Of a DNA stretch of 64,000 nucleotides, positions 14,986 through 24,335 are shown piece by piece. The stretch covers positions 55,660 through 119,659 of the forward strand of contig DAHVCP010000075.1 of the NCBI GenBank assembly GCA_027314025.1. Reading direction: 5' to 3'. The position numbers and the translations under genes are program-made. The notes beneath the pieces were generated by a model that searched no databases, was not told the DNA's origin, and was given only the letters and a program-made list of their open reading frames with translations. The stretch comes from Acidobacteriota bacterium. Lineage in GTDB: Bacteria; Acidobacteriota; Terriglobia; Terriglobales; SCQP01. The stretch's first letter is position 1, and the number at the start of each line of letters is the position of its first letter.

Positions 14986-16878
14986 ATGGGCACGCATTTC
15001 GCCGCCTGGCGCTCGTTTCAGCAAGACGCCTCGGTGACCAAGCAAAAGGTCAAGCCGGGCACCGCGCGGCGGACGCTGCGTTTCGCCCGGCCCTATGGCC
15101 GCCTGCTGGGGTTCTTTTTGCTGGTGGTCATCGCCGACGCCGCGGTGGGCGTCGCCAACCCCCTGCTTTATCGAGAGATCATTGACAACGGCATCCTCAA
15201 GCGCACGGCCGCCGGCGTCCTAAAGCCGGACGTGCCGCTCATCATTCATCTGGCCGTCATCGTGGCGGTGCTCGGCCTGCTTGCCGGAGCGCTCGGGCTG
15301 CTGCAAACCTGGCTGGCGTCGAGCGTCGGCGCGGGCGTCGTGTTGTCCCTCCGCGCCCGCCTGTTCTCCCACATCCAGCGCATGCCACTGGCGTTTTTCG
15401 CCCGCGCCCAAACCGGCGCGCTGGTCAGCCGCCTGAACAACGACGTCTCCGGCGCGCGCAGCGCGTTTACCGACATCCTCTCCAACGTGGTCGGCAATTT
15501 GGTCACGGTCATTTTCATTCTGTCGGCCATGTTCGTGTTGTCCTGGCGCATCACGCTGGGCGCGCTGGTGCTGTTGCCCGTCTTCGTGCTGCCGGCCCGT
15601 TTTTGGGGGCGCAAATTGCAGCGCATCGCGCGGGAAAGTTACGACCTGACGGCGGCCATGAACGCCTTGATGGTGGAGCGGTTCAACGTCGCCGGCGCGC
15701 TGCTGGCCAAGCTCTTCGGCCACGACGGCAGCGAGAATGAGGTCTTCGCCGAAAAGGCCAGCCGCGTGGCGCAGATCCGCGTCAAGCAGGCGCTGTATGG
15801 CCGCCTGTTTTTTACCGCACTGCTGATCACCGCGACCTGCGGCACGGCCCTGGCCTACGGCTGGGGCGGCGCGCTGGCCGCGCGCGGCTTGCTCGACGTC
15901 GGCACCGTGGTGGCCTTGGTCGCCCTGCTCGGCCGCCTCTACACGCCGCTGATGGGCCTGTCCAACGCCCAGGTCAGCATCATGACCGCGCTGGTTTCGT
16001 TTGAGCGCGTCTTCGAGGTGCTGGACCTGCCGCCGTCCATTCAGGAGAAGCCGGACGCCGTCGCCATTCCGCCCGGCCCGGCGGCGATCACCTTCGACCA
16101 TGTCGCCTTCCGCTATCCCACCGCGGCGGAGGTTTCGCTGGCTTCCCTGGAATCCATCGCCGTTCCCAGCCAGCATCCGGCGCACGAAGTGCTGCACGAT
16201 GTCAGCTTCGCGGTGCGCCCGGGCACGCTGGTGGCCCTGGTCGGCCCCTCGGGCGCGGGCAAGACCACGATTACCCATCTGGTGCCGCGCCTTTACGATG
16301 TGACCGCCGGCGCCGTGCGCATCAACGGCGTGGATGTTCGCGACGCCCGGCTGGATTCCTTGCGCGACCGCGTCGGCGTCGTCACCCAGGACGCGCATCT
16401 GTTCCACGACACCATCCGCGCCAATCTGGCCTACGCCCGCCCCGGCGCCGGCGACGCCGAGATCCGCGAAGCCCTGCGCGCGGCGCGGATCCTGGACCTG
16501 ATCGAGTCCTTGCCCGACGGGCTGGACACGCTGGTGGGCGAACGCGGCTACCGTTTTTCCGGCGGGGAAAAGCAGCGCCTGGCCATCGCCCGCCTGCTGC
16601 TGAAGTCGCCCGACATCGTGATCCTCGACGAGGCCACCGCGCATCTCGACTCCGAATCCGAAGCCGCCGTGCAGCGCGCGCTGGAGACGGCGCTGGCGGG
16701 CAAAACCTCCATCGTCATCGCCCACCGTCTTTCGACCATCCTGCGCGCCGACGAGATTCTGGTCGTGCAAAACGGCGCCATCGCGCAGCGGGGAACGCAC
16801 GCCGCGCTGCTCGCCGCGCCCGGCGTCTACGCCGACCTCTACCAGCGGCAATTCGCCGTTCCCGCCGCCGCCGGCTGA
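14986..16878 (+). CDS. ABC exporter, fused membrane and ATPase domains (MsbA/MdlB type)
   Basis: 630 aa half-transporter. Six membrane helices lie within about residues 40-330 (for example LLGFFLLVVIADAAVGVANP). The nucleotide-binding domain spans about 365-620. Walker A is GPSGAGKTT, the signature is FSGGEKQRLAIARLLL, Walker B is DIVILDEATAHLD and the H-loop is IVIAHRLST. It should act as a homodimer exporting lipids, peptides or drugs; the substrate cannot be read from sequence. GGGAGA at 14972-14977 sets the start. The 230 bp downstream (16879-17108) contain no gene, only very GC-rich repeats. Confidence 0.93.
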   Translation: MGTHFAAWRSFQQDASVTKQKVKPGTARRTLRFARPYGRLLGFFLLVVIADAAVGVANPLLYREIIDNGILKRTAAGVLKPDVPLIIHLAVIVAVLGLLAGALGLLQTWLASSVGAGVVLSLRARLFSHIQRMPLAFFARAQTGALVSRLNNDVSGARSAFTDILSNVVGNLVTVIFILSAMFVLSWRITLGALVLLPVFVLPARFWGRKLQRIARESYDLTAAMNALMVERFNVAGALLAKLFGHDGSENEVFAEKASRVAQIRVKQALYGRLFFTALLITATCGTALAYGWGGALAARGLLDVGTVVALVALLGRLYTPLMGLSNAQVSIMTALVSFERVFEVLDLPPSIQEKPDAVAIPPGPAAITFDHVAFRYPTAAEVSLASLESIAVPSQHPAHEVLHDVSFAVRPGTLVALVGPSGAGKTTITHLVPRLYDVTAGAVRINGVDVRDARLDSLRDRVGVVTQDAHLFHDTIRANLAYARPGAGDAEIREALRAARILDLIESLPDGLDTLVGERGYRFSGGEKQRLAIARLLLKSPDIVILDEATAHLDSESEAAVQRALETALAGKTSIVIAHRLSTILRADEILVVQNGAIAQRGTHAALLAAPGVYADLYQRQFAVPAAAG

Positions 16879-17060
16879 AGGGACCGGGCGCGGCTCCGGA
16901 GCCCGGGTCGGGGTGGAGCGAACCAGCGCGGGGCGGCGGCGCTGCGCGGGGGTCGCGCCGTTGGCTCGGGGAGCCACGCCGGCCGCGGAAGGACGCGGAA
17001 CTCCGCAGGGCGGCCCGCCCCGGCCAGCGAGGCGGCGCGGCCCCCAGCCCAGCCTGCGGG

Positions 17061-17108
17061 TAAGCGGGACGCCCCGCCGCAGGCGGGGCTGGGGCCCGCG
17101 CCCATCAT
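17061..17108 (+). repeat. GC-rich dispersed repeat, copy B
   Basis: The unit runs AAGCGGGACG, a CCCCGCC...GGCGGGG hairpin, then GGGGCCCGCGCCC (17091-17103). It closely matches copy C at 22708-22751 and shares its 3' core with copy A. It fills the end of the intergenic region between two converging genes. Confidence 0.45.
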
Positions 17109-18596
17109 TCAGTGTCCCGCGGCTTGGAACCGCGTCCAGGGCTCGCTGGGCAGATTTTGCAGGAACGGCTTTTGCCAGTCGTACTGGGGATGCGCGCGCA
17201 AAAAGGCGCGGGCGTTGAAGCCGATGCCGTCGGGATGCCCCATCGCCCCGATCAGTTCCATCTTCGCCGCCAGGCGGGAGTCGGTCACCTTGGCGGAAAC
17301 CGTGCCGCCGGGATAATACGGTCCCCAGCCCCAGATCTTCACGCCCCGCGGCGCCCGGTCCACATGGCCGCAGAGCGTGTGCTGGTCGGGGTCAATCTTG
17401 TGCTCGACCACGTCGTAATCGTCCGCTTCCATTTTTTCCGCGATGGCGATGTCAATGCGCCCTTTGTACTCCCGCTTCAGCTGCTCCCAGCGCCGGTGGC
17501 GCGCGTTGGGGCTGCTGTCGGGATTGTTGGGGTTGAAGCCGGTGGTCTCGTCCCGGATCACCGCCGGGTCGCTGGGAAAATTGGCGCCCACGTACATGCC
17601 GTTGCGCGTCCGCCAAATCTCGTGGTGCAACAGGCCCAGCTCGACGCGCGCGATCTCACCCGTCTTGCGGTCGCCCAGCAGCCAGTCGTTGGCGTAGCCG
17701 CCGTTGTTGCCGTGGAGCATGATGGCGATCCATTGGGAGATGTTGTGGGCGTATTGCAGCGCCTTGCGGGAACGCACGAACTCCGGAATGCCGTTGGGAT
17801 TGAATCCCTTGAATTGGCTGATTGTGGTCTCCGTGACCATCAGCCCGGCGCTGTTGATGCCGAAGTCGTCGTCGCTGGTGATGACGCCGGGAAAGCCATC
17901 CATCAGGATGTGCAGCCCGTGATTGGGCACGATGTCGTAGATGATGTTCCAGTACTCTCCGTGGTTGTAGGCGCCCCAGTTGTTGTGTCCCATCACCACC
18001 TGGCCGCCTTGGGTATAGCTGCCAGTGGCGACGAAGGCGCTGCATTTGGCGCCCACGCGGAAATGCGGCGTGCGGCCCGGAAAGTTCCCGCCGCCGGCCG
18101 CGCCCGCCGCCGTCCGCCGCGCCGGATGGTGCGCGTCGTACCAGGGGACATAGTAATCGGGCAGCTCCTGAAAGCTGTTCAGGGCTACGATGTCGGGCAA
18201 GTTGGCATGCACGCCGCGGGCCCGCAGCCCCGCCACAATGCCGCGCAGCTCCTGGCGGTACTGCCGCTCGATGTGCGGCCAGAAGACCCGCATCGCGGCG
18301 CGCCGCAGCCAGCCCCAGCTTCTTCCCGCATCGCGCGCCATGGAGACGCGCTCGGCGGCCAGCGCTTTTTGGATCTCCCCCGCCAGCCAATAGCCGTTCT
18401 GGAAGCCCAGCTGGCGCGGCGAGCCTTGCAGGTGGACGAAGACCCAGCCGTTTTTCCGCGGCCGGCGGAAGGAATGCGCCAACATTTTCGCCACGCTGGG
18501 CGGCGGGTTGGGCGCCGGGTTGGCGGCCGGCGGCTTGGCCGCGCCGGCCGGGGCCAGGAGCAAAGCCAGTAGCAAGCTGAGGGCGATCCAGCGCAT
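17109..18596 (-). CDS. C45-like autoproteolytic Ntn hydrolase / phospholipase B-like protein, exported
   Basis: 495 aa. A signal peptide (MRWIALSLLLALLLAPAGA) is followed by an alpha-helical region and the diagnostic CSAFVATGSYT, in which Cys185 would become the N-terminal nucleophile after self-cleavage. Downstream hallmarks are MGHNNWGAYNH, SDDDFGINSAGLMVTETTI and GANFPSDP. The arrangement matches C45 family acyltransferase/hydrolases and the related phospholipase B-like proteins, which hydrolyse amide or ester bonds of acyl substrates; the actual substrate is unknown. GGAGG 7 nt upstream supports ATG 18596 over a longer in-frame reading. It is divergent from TonB receptor 1. Confidence 0.83.
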   Translation of the reverse strand: MRWIALSLLLALLLAPAGAAKPPAANPAPNPPPSVAKMLAHSFRRPRKNGWVFVHLQGSPRQLGFQNGYWLAGEIQKALAAERVSMARDAGRSWGWLRRAAMRVFWPHIERQYRQELRGIVAGLRARGVHANLPDIVALNSFQELPDYYVPWYDAHHPARRTAAGAAGGGNFPGRTPHFRVGAKCSAFVATGSYTQGGQVVMGHNNWGAYNHGEYWNIIYDIVPNHGLHILMDGFPGVITSDDDFGINSAGLMVTETTISQFKGFNPNGIPEFVRSRKALQYAHNISQWIAIMLHGNNGGYANDWLLGDRKTGEIARVELGLLHHEIWRTRNGMYVGANFPSDPAVIRDETTGFNPNNPDSSPNARHRRWEQLKREYKGRIDIAIAEKMEADDYDVVEHKIDPDQHTLCGHVDRAPRGVKIWGWGPYYPGGTVSAKVTDSRLAAKMELIGAMGHPDGIGFNARAFLRAHPQYDWQKPFLQNLPSEPWTRFQAAGH

Positions 18597-18702
18597 TCCG
18601 CATCCTCCGGCCGGGACGCCGCCGGTTGGGGCTGCGCCACAACCGCCTACGGTATCACGCCGGCCTATACGTCCCATACAAAGATCCAGGCGTCACGATC
18701 TA

Positions 18703-18729
18703 TTGACTGCGGCTGTCAACTTTTATACA
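18703..18729 (+). promoter_or_regulatory. Promoter candidate of TonB receptor 1
   Basis: TTGACT (18703-18708) and TATACA (18724-18729) lie 15 bp apart in an AT-rich patch. TTGAC and GTCAA (18703-18719) also form a short inverted repeat. The spacing is shorter than the usual 17 bp, so the call is tentative. Confidence 0.35.
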
Positions 18730-18753
18730 GTCATCCAACCAAGGTACCGCCTT

Positions 18754-21700
18754 ATGGCACTACGCCGCCGCTGGTTCACCGCCGCATTGTTGGCTGTGCT
18801 CATGGCTCTGCCCGCCGCCGCCCAGGGGCTGGGCTCCCTGAATGGGTCCGTCACCGATCCCTCCGGTGCGGCCGTGGCGGGCGCCACGGTGCAGATCAGC
18901 TCCGCCACCGGCCTGCGCCGCCAAACCACCACCAACCGCGCGGGCGATTATGAATTCGCCCAGCTCCCGGCGGGGCCATACCGTTTGGCGATCCACGCCC
19001 AGGGCTTCGCCGCCTTTGTGGCGCAGGTGGTGCGGGTGCAGGTCAGCTTGCCGGTGACGGTCAACGCCCGCCTGGCGCTGGCGGCGCAGTCCACGACGGA
19101 GACCGTGCGCGGCAACGCCGCGCCGCTGCTGAACACCACCGACGCATCGCTGGGCAACGTGCTCGGCCAGCGCCAAATCGCGCAGCTGCCCATTCCCGAC
19201 CGCAACGTCGTCGCCCTGCTCAGCCTGCAAGCCGGCGTGGTGAACCTGGGCGAAAACATGAACACCTCCGCCACCGACACCCGCAGCGGCGCGGTGAACG
19301 GCCTGCGCAGCGACCAGAGCAACGTCACCCTGGACGGGGTCAACGTCAACGACCAAAACAACGGCTACGCATTCTTCAGCGTGCTCAACGTCCCACCGGA
19401 TTCGGTGCAGGAGTTTCGCGTCACTACCGCCAATCCCAACGCCAGCGCCGGTTACTCCGCCGGGGCGCAGGTGGCGCTGGTCACCAAGAGCGGCAGCGAC
19501 CAGTTTCACGGTTCGCTCTACGAATACAACCGCAACACCGCCTTCAGCGCCAACGACACCTTCCTCAAGGCCTCGCAGTTGGAAAGCGGCGCGCCGAACA
19601 AGCCGCCGGCGCTGATCCGCAATATCTTCGGCGCCACCCTCGGCGGCCCGATCGTGCGCAACCGCCTGTTTTTCTTCGTCAACTACGAGGGCCGGCGGGA
19701 CTCCCAGGGGCTGAGCCAGGACAGCGCCGTGCCCAGCGCCGCCCTGCGCCAGGGCGACATCAGCTATCTGATGGCCTCCGGCTCCAGCGCCAGCTCCTGC
19801 CCCAGCGCGCAGCAGTCGGCGCAGGGCCCGGTCTGCGTGCTCGGCCCACAGCAGCTCACGGCCATGGACCCGCTGCACATCGGCCCGGACGCGGCCGTCC
19901 TGAAGGTCTTGCAGCAGTACCCGATGCCCAACGACAACTCCATCGGCGACGGACTGAACATCCAGGGCTATCGTTTCGCGCCCACCGTCCACCGCACCTT
20001 CAATACCTACATCTCCCGCCTGGATTGGCACATCACGCCCAACGGCTCGGAGAGCCTGTTCTGGCGCGGCCAGCTCGACAACGATAAATCCCCCGGCGCG
20101 CCCAATTTTCCCGGCGGTCCGGCGGCGACCACGGAACTGGACAACAGCAAAGGCTCCATCCTCGGCCTGACCTCGGTGCTCTCGCCCACCATGGTCAACA
20201 ACGTGCGCTGGGGCTACATCCGCCAAGGGGTGGATGACGCCGGCGCGTCCACGTCTCCGGCCGTGTACCTGAACGGCCTGACCGACCTGATTCCCTTCAC
20301 CCGCTCGACCAGCTACATCGTTCCCGTCAACAACCTGATTGACAACTATTCCTGGACTTGGGGCAGCCATCTGTTCCAGTTCGGCGCCAATATGGACTTC
20401 GTCCGCGACAATCGCGTCAGCTACGCGCAGTCGTTCAACGACGCCCAGACCAACGTGGTCTACCTGGATACGGCGGGCATCGCCGGCACCTCCAATCCCA
20501 TGGCGCCGGAGAACAATGGCTATCCCGCCGTGGCCAGCAGCTTCCGCTCGGCGTATGACAGCCCGCTGGCCATCGTGATGGGGTTTTTGCCTGAAGGCGA
20601 CGGCATCTACAACTTCACCCGCAGCGGCGCCGCCCTGCCCCAGGGCGCTCCCCTCCAGCGGGATTACGCCATCAACGACTACGAGGTGTACGGCCAGGAT
20701 CAGTGGCGCCTGGCGCGTTCCCTGACCCTGACCTACGGCCTGCGCTGGGATTATCAGCAGCCGCCGTTTGAAGAGAACGGCTACCAGGTCGCGCCCTGCA
20801 TCTCCGGCGCCGCGGGCTGCCAAAACGCCGGGCAGTGGTTCAATCAGCGCGCCGCCCTCGCCGCCCAGGGCAAGCCGGATTCGCAGGCCGGCTTGCTGAC
20901 GTTTTACCTCGGCGGGCCGCGCAACCAGGGGCCGGGCTTTTGGCACTCCGACTTCAAGGACTTCTCGCCGCGCATCGCCGTCGCTTGGTCGCCGGACTTC
21001 GGCGGTGGTTGGCTGGGCGCGGTGCTCGGCCACAAGCATCAAGTCTCCATCCGCGCCGGCTACAGCATCATGTACTCCCATTTCGGCATGGGCATCGTGA
21101 ATAGCTTCGACCAGCACGGGTCCTTCGGGCTCTCCAGCGCCATCGGCAATTTCGCCGGCTCGGTCAACGATTCCAACGTGCCGCGCTTTAGCTGCCTGAC
21201 CTGCCTGCCCCAACCCTGCCCCTCGCTCAACGATTCCGGCTGCATCTTCGGCCCCGCCCCCACCGGCGGGTTTCCGGTGACGCCCAGCAATTCGCTGTTC
21301 GCCATCAATTGGGGCCTGGACGCGAACATCAAGACGCCGTACGCGCACGTGTTCAACGTCTCCTATGAACGGCAGCTGGGCCGCGGCTCCTCGCTGCAAC
21401 TCGCCTATGTGGGCACCATCGGCCGCCGCCTGCCGATGCAGATGGATTTGGCGATGCCCACGGATTTGGTGGATCCGAAGAGCAAGATGGACTATTTCAC
21501 CGCCGCGCGGGAGTTGTCGCAAATGGCCGCCAAGGGCGTCAACATCAACAACGTCAAGCCCATCGCCTATTGGCAGGACTTGTTCCCGGCGCTGGCCGGC
21601 ATGGATCCGTCCGCGTACTGTCCTACTTCCCAGTGCGGCGCGGTCAGTGGCGCCGCCACGGCCACGCAGATGGCCTACGCGGTATTCGCCAGCAACCTGC

Positions 21701-22650
21701 ACAACGAGACCTTCGCACTGTACGAACTGGACACCCCGAACGCGATCAACGGCGCCGGGCTGCCGAACAGCATTTATGGCCCCTACGCCTACTACGCCAA
21801 CCAATTTTCCTCGCTCTATAGCTGGAACAACATCGGCACCTCGGATTACAACGCCCTCCAGGTGACCTACAACGTGCACCTCGCTCCCACCCTGCTCAGC
21901 CAAGTGAATTTCACCTGGTCCAAGTCGCTGGATGAGGCCAGCGCCGCCGGCCGCGAAGGCCCCTATGAAGGCACGGGAGGCACCGGCAATGACTTGAACG
22001 GCGGCGGCATCGTCATCAATAGTTACCAGCCGCTGGCGCTGCGCGGCCTTTCCTCATTCAATGCCTTCGACCAGTTGAACGCGAACGAGGTTTGGGCGCT
22101 GCCGATCGGGCGCGGCCAATGGCTCGCCTCGGGCGCGGGCGGCTGGGTGAACGACGTGATCGGCGGCTGGCACCTCTCCGGCTTGTTCACCTGGACCAGC
22201 GGCTTTCCCATCAGCGTGGACAACGGCTTCGCATGGGCCACCAACTGGAACATCGAGGGCCTGGCCGAGCTGAGCGGCCCGCTGCCGCAGATGCAGACCA
22301 CCGACAACGTGATCGGCCCCAACGGCCAAGGCCAAGGCCCGAACATGTTTCCCAACCCCATCGCCGCCCAATCCGCCTTTCGCCAGGACTGGCCCGGCGA
22401 GTCCGGCATTCGCAACAACATCATCGGCGACGGCGTCTTCGACATGGACAGCAATCTCAGCAAGATCATCCCCTTCGGCGAGGGCAAGGACGTCGAGTTC
22501 GACTGGCAAACCTTCAACCTGACCAACACCGTTCGCTACGACGTGCGCACGGCGCAGCCGGTGCTGGGCGCCGGGCTGAACTTCGGCAAGTACAACTCCA
22601 CCATCAGCGTGCCGCGCTTCATGCAGTTTTCGCTGCGTCTCACGTTCTAA
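18754..22650 (+). CDS. TonB-dependent receptor 1, Oar-like with carboxypeptidase-regulatory-like domain
   Basis: 1298 aa. Signal peptide (FTAALLAVLMALPAAAQG); then a carboxypeptidase-regulatory-like beta sandwich (about 26-110; SLNGSVTDPSGAAVAGATV); then the plug (GLRSDQSNVTLDGVNVNDQN, VALVTKSGSDQFHGSLYEYN) and a 22-strand-type barrel ending in FSLRLTF with the C-terminal Phe needed for outer-membrane assembly. This is the Oar/Cna-B-TonB architecture abundant in Acidobacteriota. It probably takes up a large glycan breakdown product or siderophore, but the ligand cannot be deduced. AAGG 9 nt upstream supports the start. No TonB/ExbBD genes are in the window. Confidence 0.92.
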   Translation: MALRRRWFTAALLAVLMALPAAAQGLGSLNGSVTDPSGAAVAGATVQISSATGLRRQTTTNRAGDYEFAQLPAGPYRLAIHAQGFAAFVAQVVRVQVSLPVTVNARLALAAQSTTETVRGNAAPLLNTTDASLGNVLGQRQIAQLPIPDRNVVALLSLQAGVVNLGENMNTSATDTRSGAVNGLRSDQSNVTLDGVNVNDQNNGYAFFSVLNVPPDSVQEFRVTTANPNASAGYSAGAQVALVTKSGSDQFHGSLYEYNRNTAFSANDTFLKASQLESGAPNKPPALIRNIFGATLGGPIVRNRLFFFVNYEGRRDSQGLSQDSAVPSAALRQGDISYLMASGSSASSCPSAQQSAQGPVCVLGPQQLTAMDPLHIGPDAAVLKVLQQYPMPNDNSIGDGLNIQGYRFAPTVHRTFNTYISRLDWHITPNGSESLFWRGQLDNDKSPGAPNFPGGPAATTELDNSKGSILGLTSVLSPTMVNNVRWGYIRQGVDDAGASTSPAVYLNGLTDLIPFTRSTSYIVPVNNLIDNYSWTWGSHLFQFGANMDFVRDNRVSYAQSFNDAQTNVVYLDTAGIAGTSNPMAPENNGYPAVASSFRSAYDSPLAIVMGFLPEGDGIYNFTRSGAALPQGAPLQRDYAINDYEVYGQDQWRLARSLTLTYGLRWDYQQPPFEENGYQVAPCISGAAGCQNAGQWFNQRAALAAQGKPDSQAGLLTFYLGGPRNQGPGFWHSDFKDFSPRIAVAWSPDFGGGWLGAVLGHKHQVSIRAGYSIMYSHFGMGIVNSFDQHGSFGLSSAIGNFAGSVNDSNVPRFSCLTCLPQPCPSLNDSGCIFGPAPTGGFPVTPSNSLFAINWGLDANIKTPYAHVFNVSYERQLGRGSSLQLAYVGTIGRRLPMQMDLAMPTDLVDPKSKMDYFTAARELSQMAAKGVNINNVKPIAYWQDLFPALAGMDPSAYCPTSQCGAVSGAATATQMAYAVFASNLHNETFALYELDTPNAINGAGLPNSIYGPYAYYANQFSSLYSWNNIGTSDYNALQVTYNVHLAPTLLSQVNFTWSKSLDEASAAGREGPYEGTGGTGNDLNGGGIVINSYQPLALRGLSSFNAFDQLNANEVWALPIGRGQWLASGAGGWVNDVIGGWHLSGLFTWTSGFPISVDNGFAWATNWNIEGLAELSGPLPQMQTTDNVIGPNGQGQGPNMFPNPIAAQSAFRQDWPGESGIRNNIIGDGVFDMDSNLSKIIPFGEGKDVEFDWQTFNLTNTVRYDVRTAQPVLGAGLNFGKYNSTISVPRFMQFSLRLTF

Positions 22651-22707
22651 GCGGCGGATCGGCCTCGGCCGCCGCCGCGGGCCGACGCGCGGCCGATCCG
22701 GCCGCGC

Positions 22708-22751
22708 AAGCGGGACGTCCGCCGCGGGCGGGGCCGGGGCCCGCGCCCGTC
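22708..22751 (+). repeat. GC-rich dispersed repeat, copy C
   Basis: The unit runs AAGCGGGACGTCCGCCGCGG, then GCGGGGCC and GGGGCCCGCGCCC (22736-22748). It lies in the 206-bp gap before the isocitrate dehydrogenase gene; the rest of that gap shows a TATATT -10-like hexamer at 22823-22828. Confidence 0.45.
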
Positions 22752-22856
22752 GAGGCGCCCCGGTTCCGACGGCGGACCCGGGCGCCGCGGGGCGGCCCGG
22801 ATGACCGGGCCGTGCGATCGGCTATATTGGAACGTCGCGGCAAAACGGAGATTCCA

Positions 22857-24299
22857 GTGACCCAACCCACCCCGATCACCATCGCCCACGGCGACGGCAT
22901 TGGCCCGGAAATCATGGACGCCACGCTGCGCGTGCTGGCCGCGGCCGGCGCCCAGCTCAAGATCGAAACCATCGAAATCGGCCAGCGCGTGTATGAGCGC
23001 GGCGTCAAGGGCGGCATCGAGGATTCCGCCTGGGAATCCCTGCGCCGCACCAAGGTGTTTCTGAAGGCGCCGATCACCACGCCGCAAGGCGGCGGCTTCA
23101 AGAGCCTGAACGTCACCGTCCGTACCGCCCTCGGCCTTTACGCTAACGTCCGGCCGTGCGTGGCGTATCCGCCCTTCGTCGCCACCAAGCACCCGGAAAT
23201 GGATGTGGTCATCGTCCGCGAGAACGAGGAAGACACCTATAGCGGCATCGAATACCAGCCCACCGCGCAGGTGACCGAGTGCCTGAAGCTGATCACCCGC
23301 CCGGGTTCGGAAAAGATTGTCCGTTACGCCTTCGAGTACGCCCGCGCCAACGGCCGCCGCAAGGTCACCTGCTTCACCAAGGACAACATCATGAAGATGA
23401 CCGATGGGCTGTTCCATCGCGTCTTCGAGGAAATCGGCGGCGAGTATCCGGACATCGAGAAGGAACATTGGATCGTGGACATCGGGGCGGCGAAACTGGC
23501 CGACAAGCCGGAGGTGTTCGACGTCGTGGTCCTGCCGAATCTTTACGGCGATATCCTCTCCGATGTCGCGGCGCAGATCGCCGGCTCGGTGGGCCTAGCC
23601 GGCAGCGGCAATATCGGCGATCAGGCCGCCATGTTCGAGGCGATCCACGGCTCGGCGCCCCGCCGCGCCGGGCAGAACCTGGCCAATCCCAGCGGCTTAT
23701 TACTGGGCGGCGTCATGATGCTGGCGCATATCGGCCAAACCGAGGCGGCATCCCGCGCCCACAACGCGTTTCTGCGCACGCTGGAAGACGGCATCCACAC
23801 CTACGATATCTTTCAGGACGGCATCTCCAAGCAGCGCGTCGGCACCAAGGAGTTCGCCGACGCCATCATCGCCCGCGTGGGCCAGAAGCCGGACCGGCTG
23901 AAGGCGCCGCAGTACCGCGCCAATCCCCGGCGGGAACAGCCCGCCGCCCCGCCGGCGGCGCCGCAAAAGGCCCTGGCCGGCGTGGACGTGTATCTGGATT
24001 GGTCCGCCGGCTCGGCCGAGCAGTTGGCCAAGAAGCTCCAGCCATTGAGCCACGACGGGCTCACATTCACCTTGCTGACCAATCGCGGCGCCAAGGTATG
24101 GCCCAACGGCCAGCCGGAGACCTTCTGCACCGACCATTGGCGCGCCCGCTTCCTGGCGCCCGACGGCAAAGCCGCCACCGCGGCGCAGATCGTCGCCTTG
24201 CTGGAGCGGGTCAACGCGGCGGGCCTGGAGTTCGTCCAGACCGCGAACCTGTATCACTTCGACGGCGAGTCCGGCTACTCCGGCGTCGGCGGCGCATAA
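22857..24299 (+). CDS. icd: Isocitrate dehydrogenase (NADP+), Thermus/Rickettsia type
   Basis: 480 aa. It oxidatively decarboxylates isocitrate to 2-oxoglutarate in the TCA cycle. The isopropylmalate/isocitrate dehydrogenase domain carries IAHGDGIGPEIMD, SLNVTVRTALGLYANVRPC, RENEEDTYSGIEY, LPNLYGDILSDVAAQ and EAIHGSAPRRAGQNLANPSG. Beyond residue 350 it has the additional C-terminal domain (from AGVDVYLDWSAGSAEQLAKK) that sets the long Thermus-type enzymes (about 480-500 aa) apart from the E. coli type. The GTG start is chosen because GGAG lies 6 nt upstream and the conserved N-terminus begins immediately. Confidence 0.95.
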   Translation: MTQPTPITIAHGDGIGPEIMDATLRVLAAAGAQLKIETIEIGQRVYERGVKGGIEDSAWESLRRTKVFLKAPITTPQGGGFKSLNVTVRTALGLYANVRPCVAYPPFVATKHPEMDVVIVRENEEDTYSGIEYQPTAQVTECLKLITRPGSEKIVRYAFEYARANGRRKVTCFTKDNIMKMTDGLFHRVFEEIGGEYPDIEKEHWIVDIGAAKLADKPEVFDVVVLPNLYGDILSDVAAQIAGSVGLAGSGNIGDQAAMFEAIHGSAPRRAGQNLANPSGLLLGGVMMLAHIGQTEAASRAHNAFLRTLEDGIHTYDIFQDGISKQRVGTKEFADAIIARVGQKPDRLKAPQYRANPRREQPAAPPAAPQKALAGVDVYLDWSAGSAEQLAKKLQPLSHDGLTFTLLTNRGAKVWPNGQPETFCTDHWRARFLAPDGKAATAAQIVALLERVNAAGLEFVQTANLYHFDGESGYSGVGGA

Positions 24300-24335
24300 C
24301 GCACGAGGGCGCCGCGAACGCCGGCGCGGGCCTGG

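Noticed and set aside
18760..21903. 1047-codon open frame antisense to TonB receptor 1
   Set aside because: Long antisense frames are expected at this GC content. The plus-strand gene has clear domains, and the antisense product is Gly/Arg/Val-rich without motifs.
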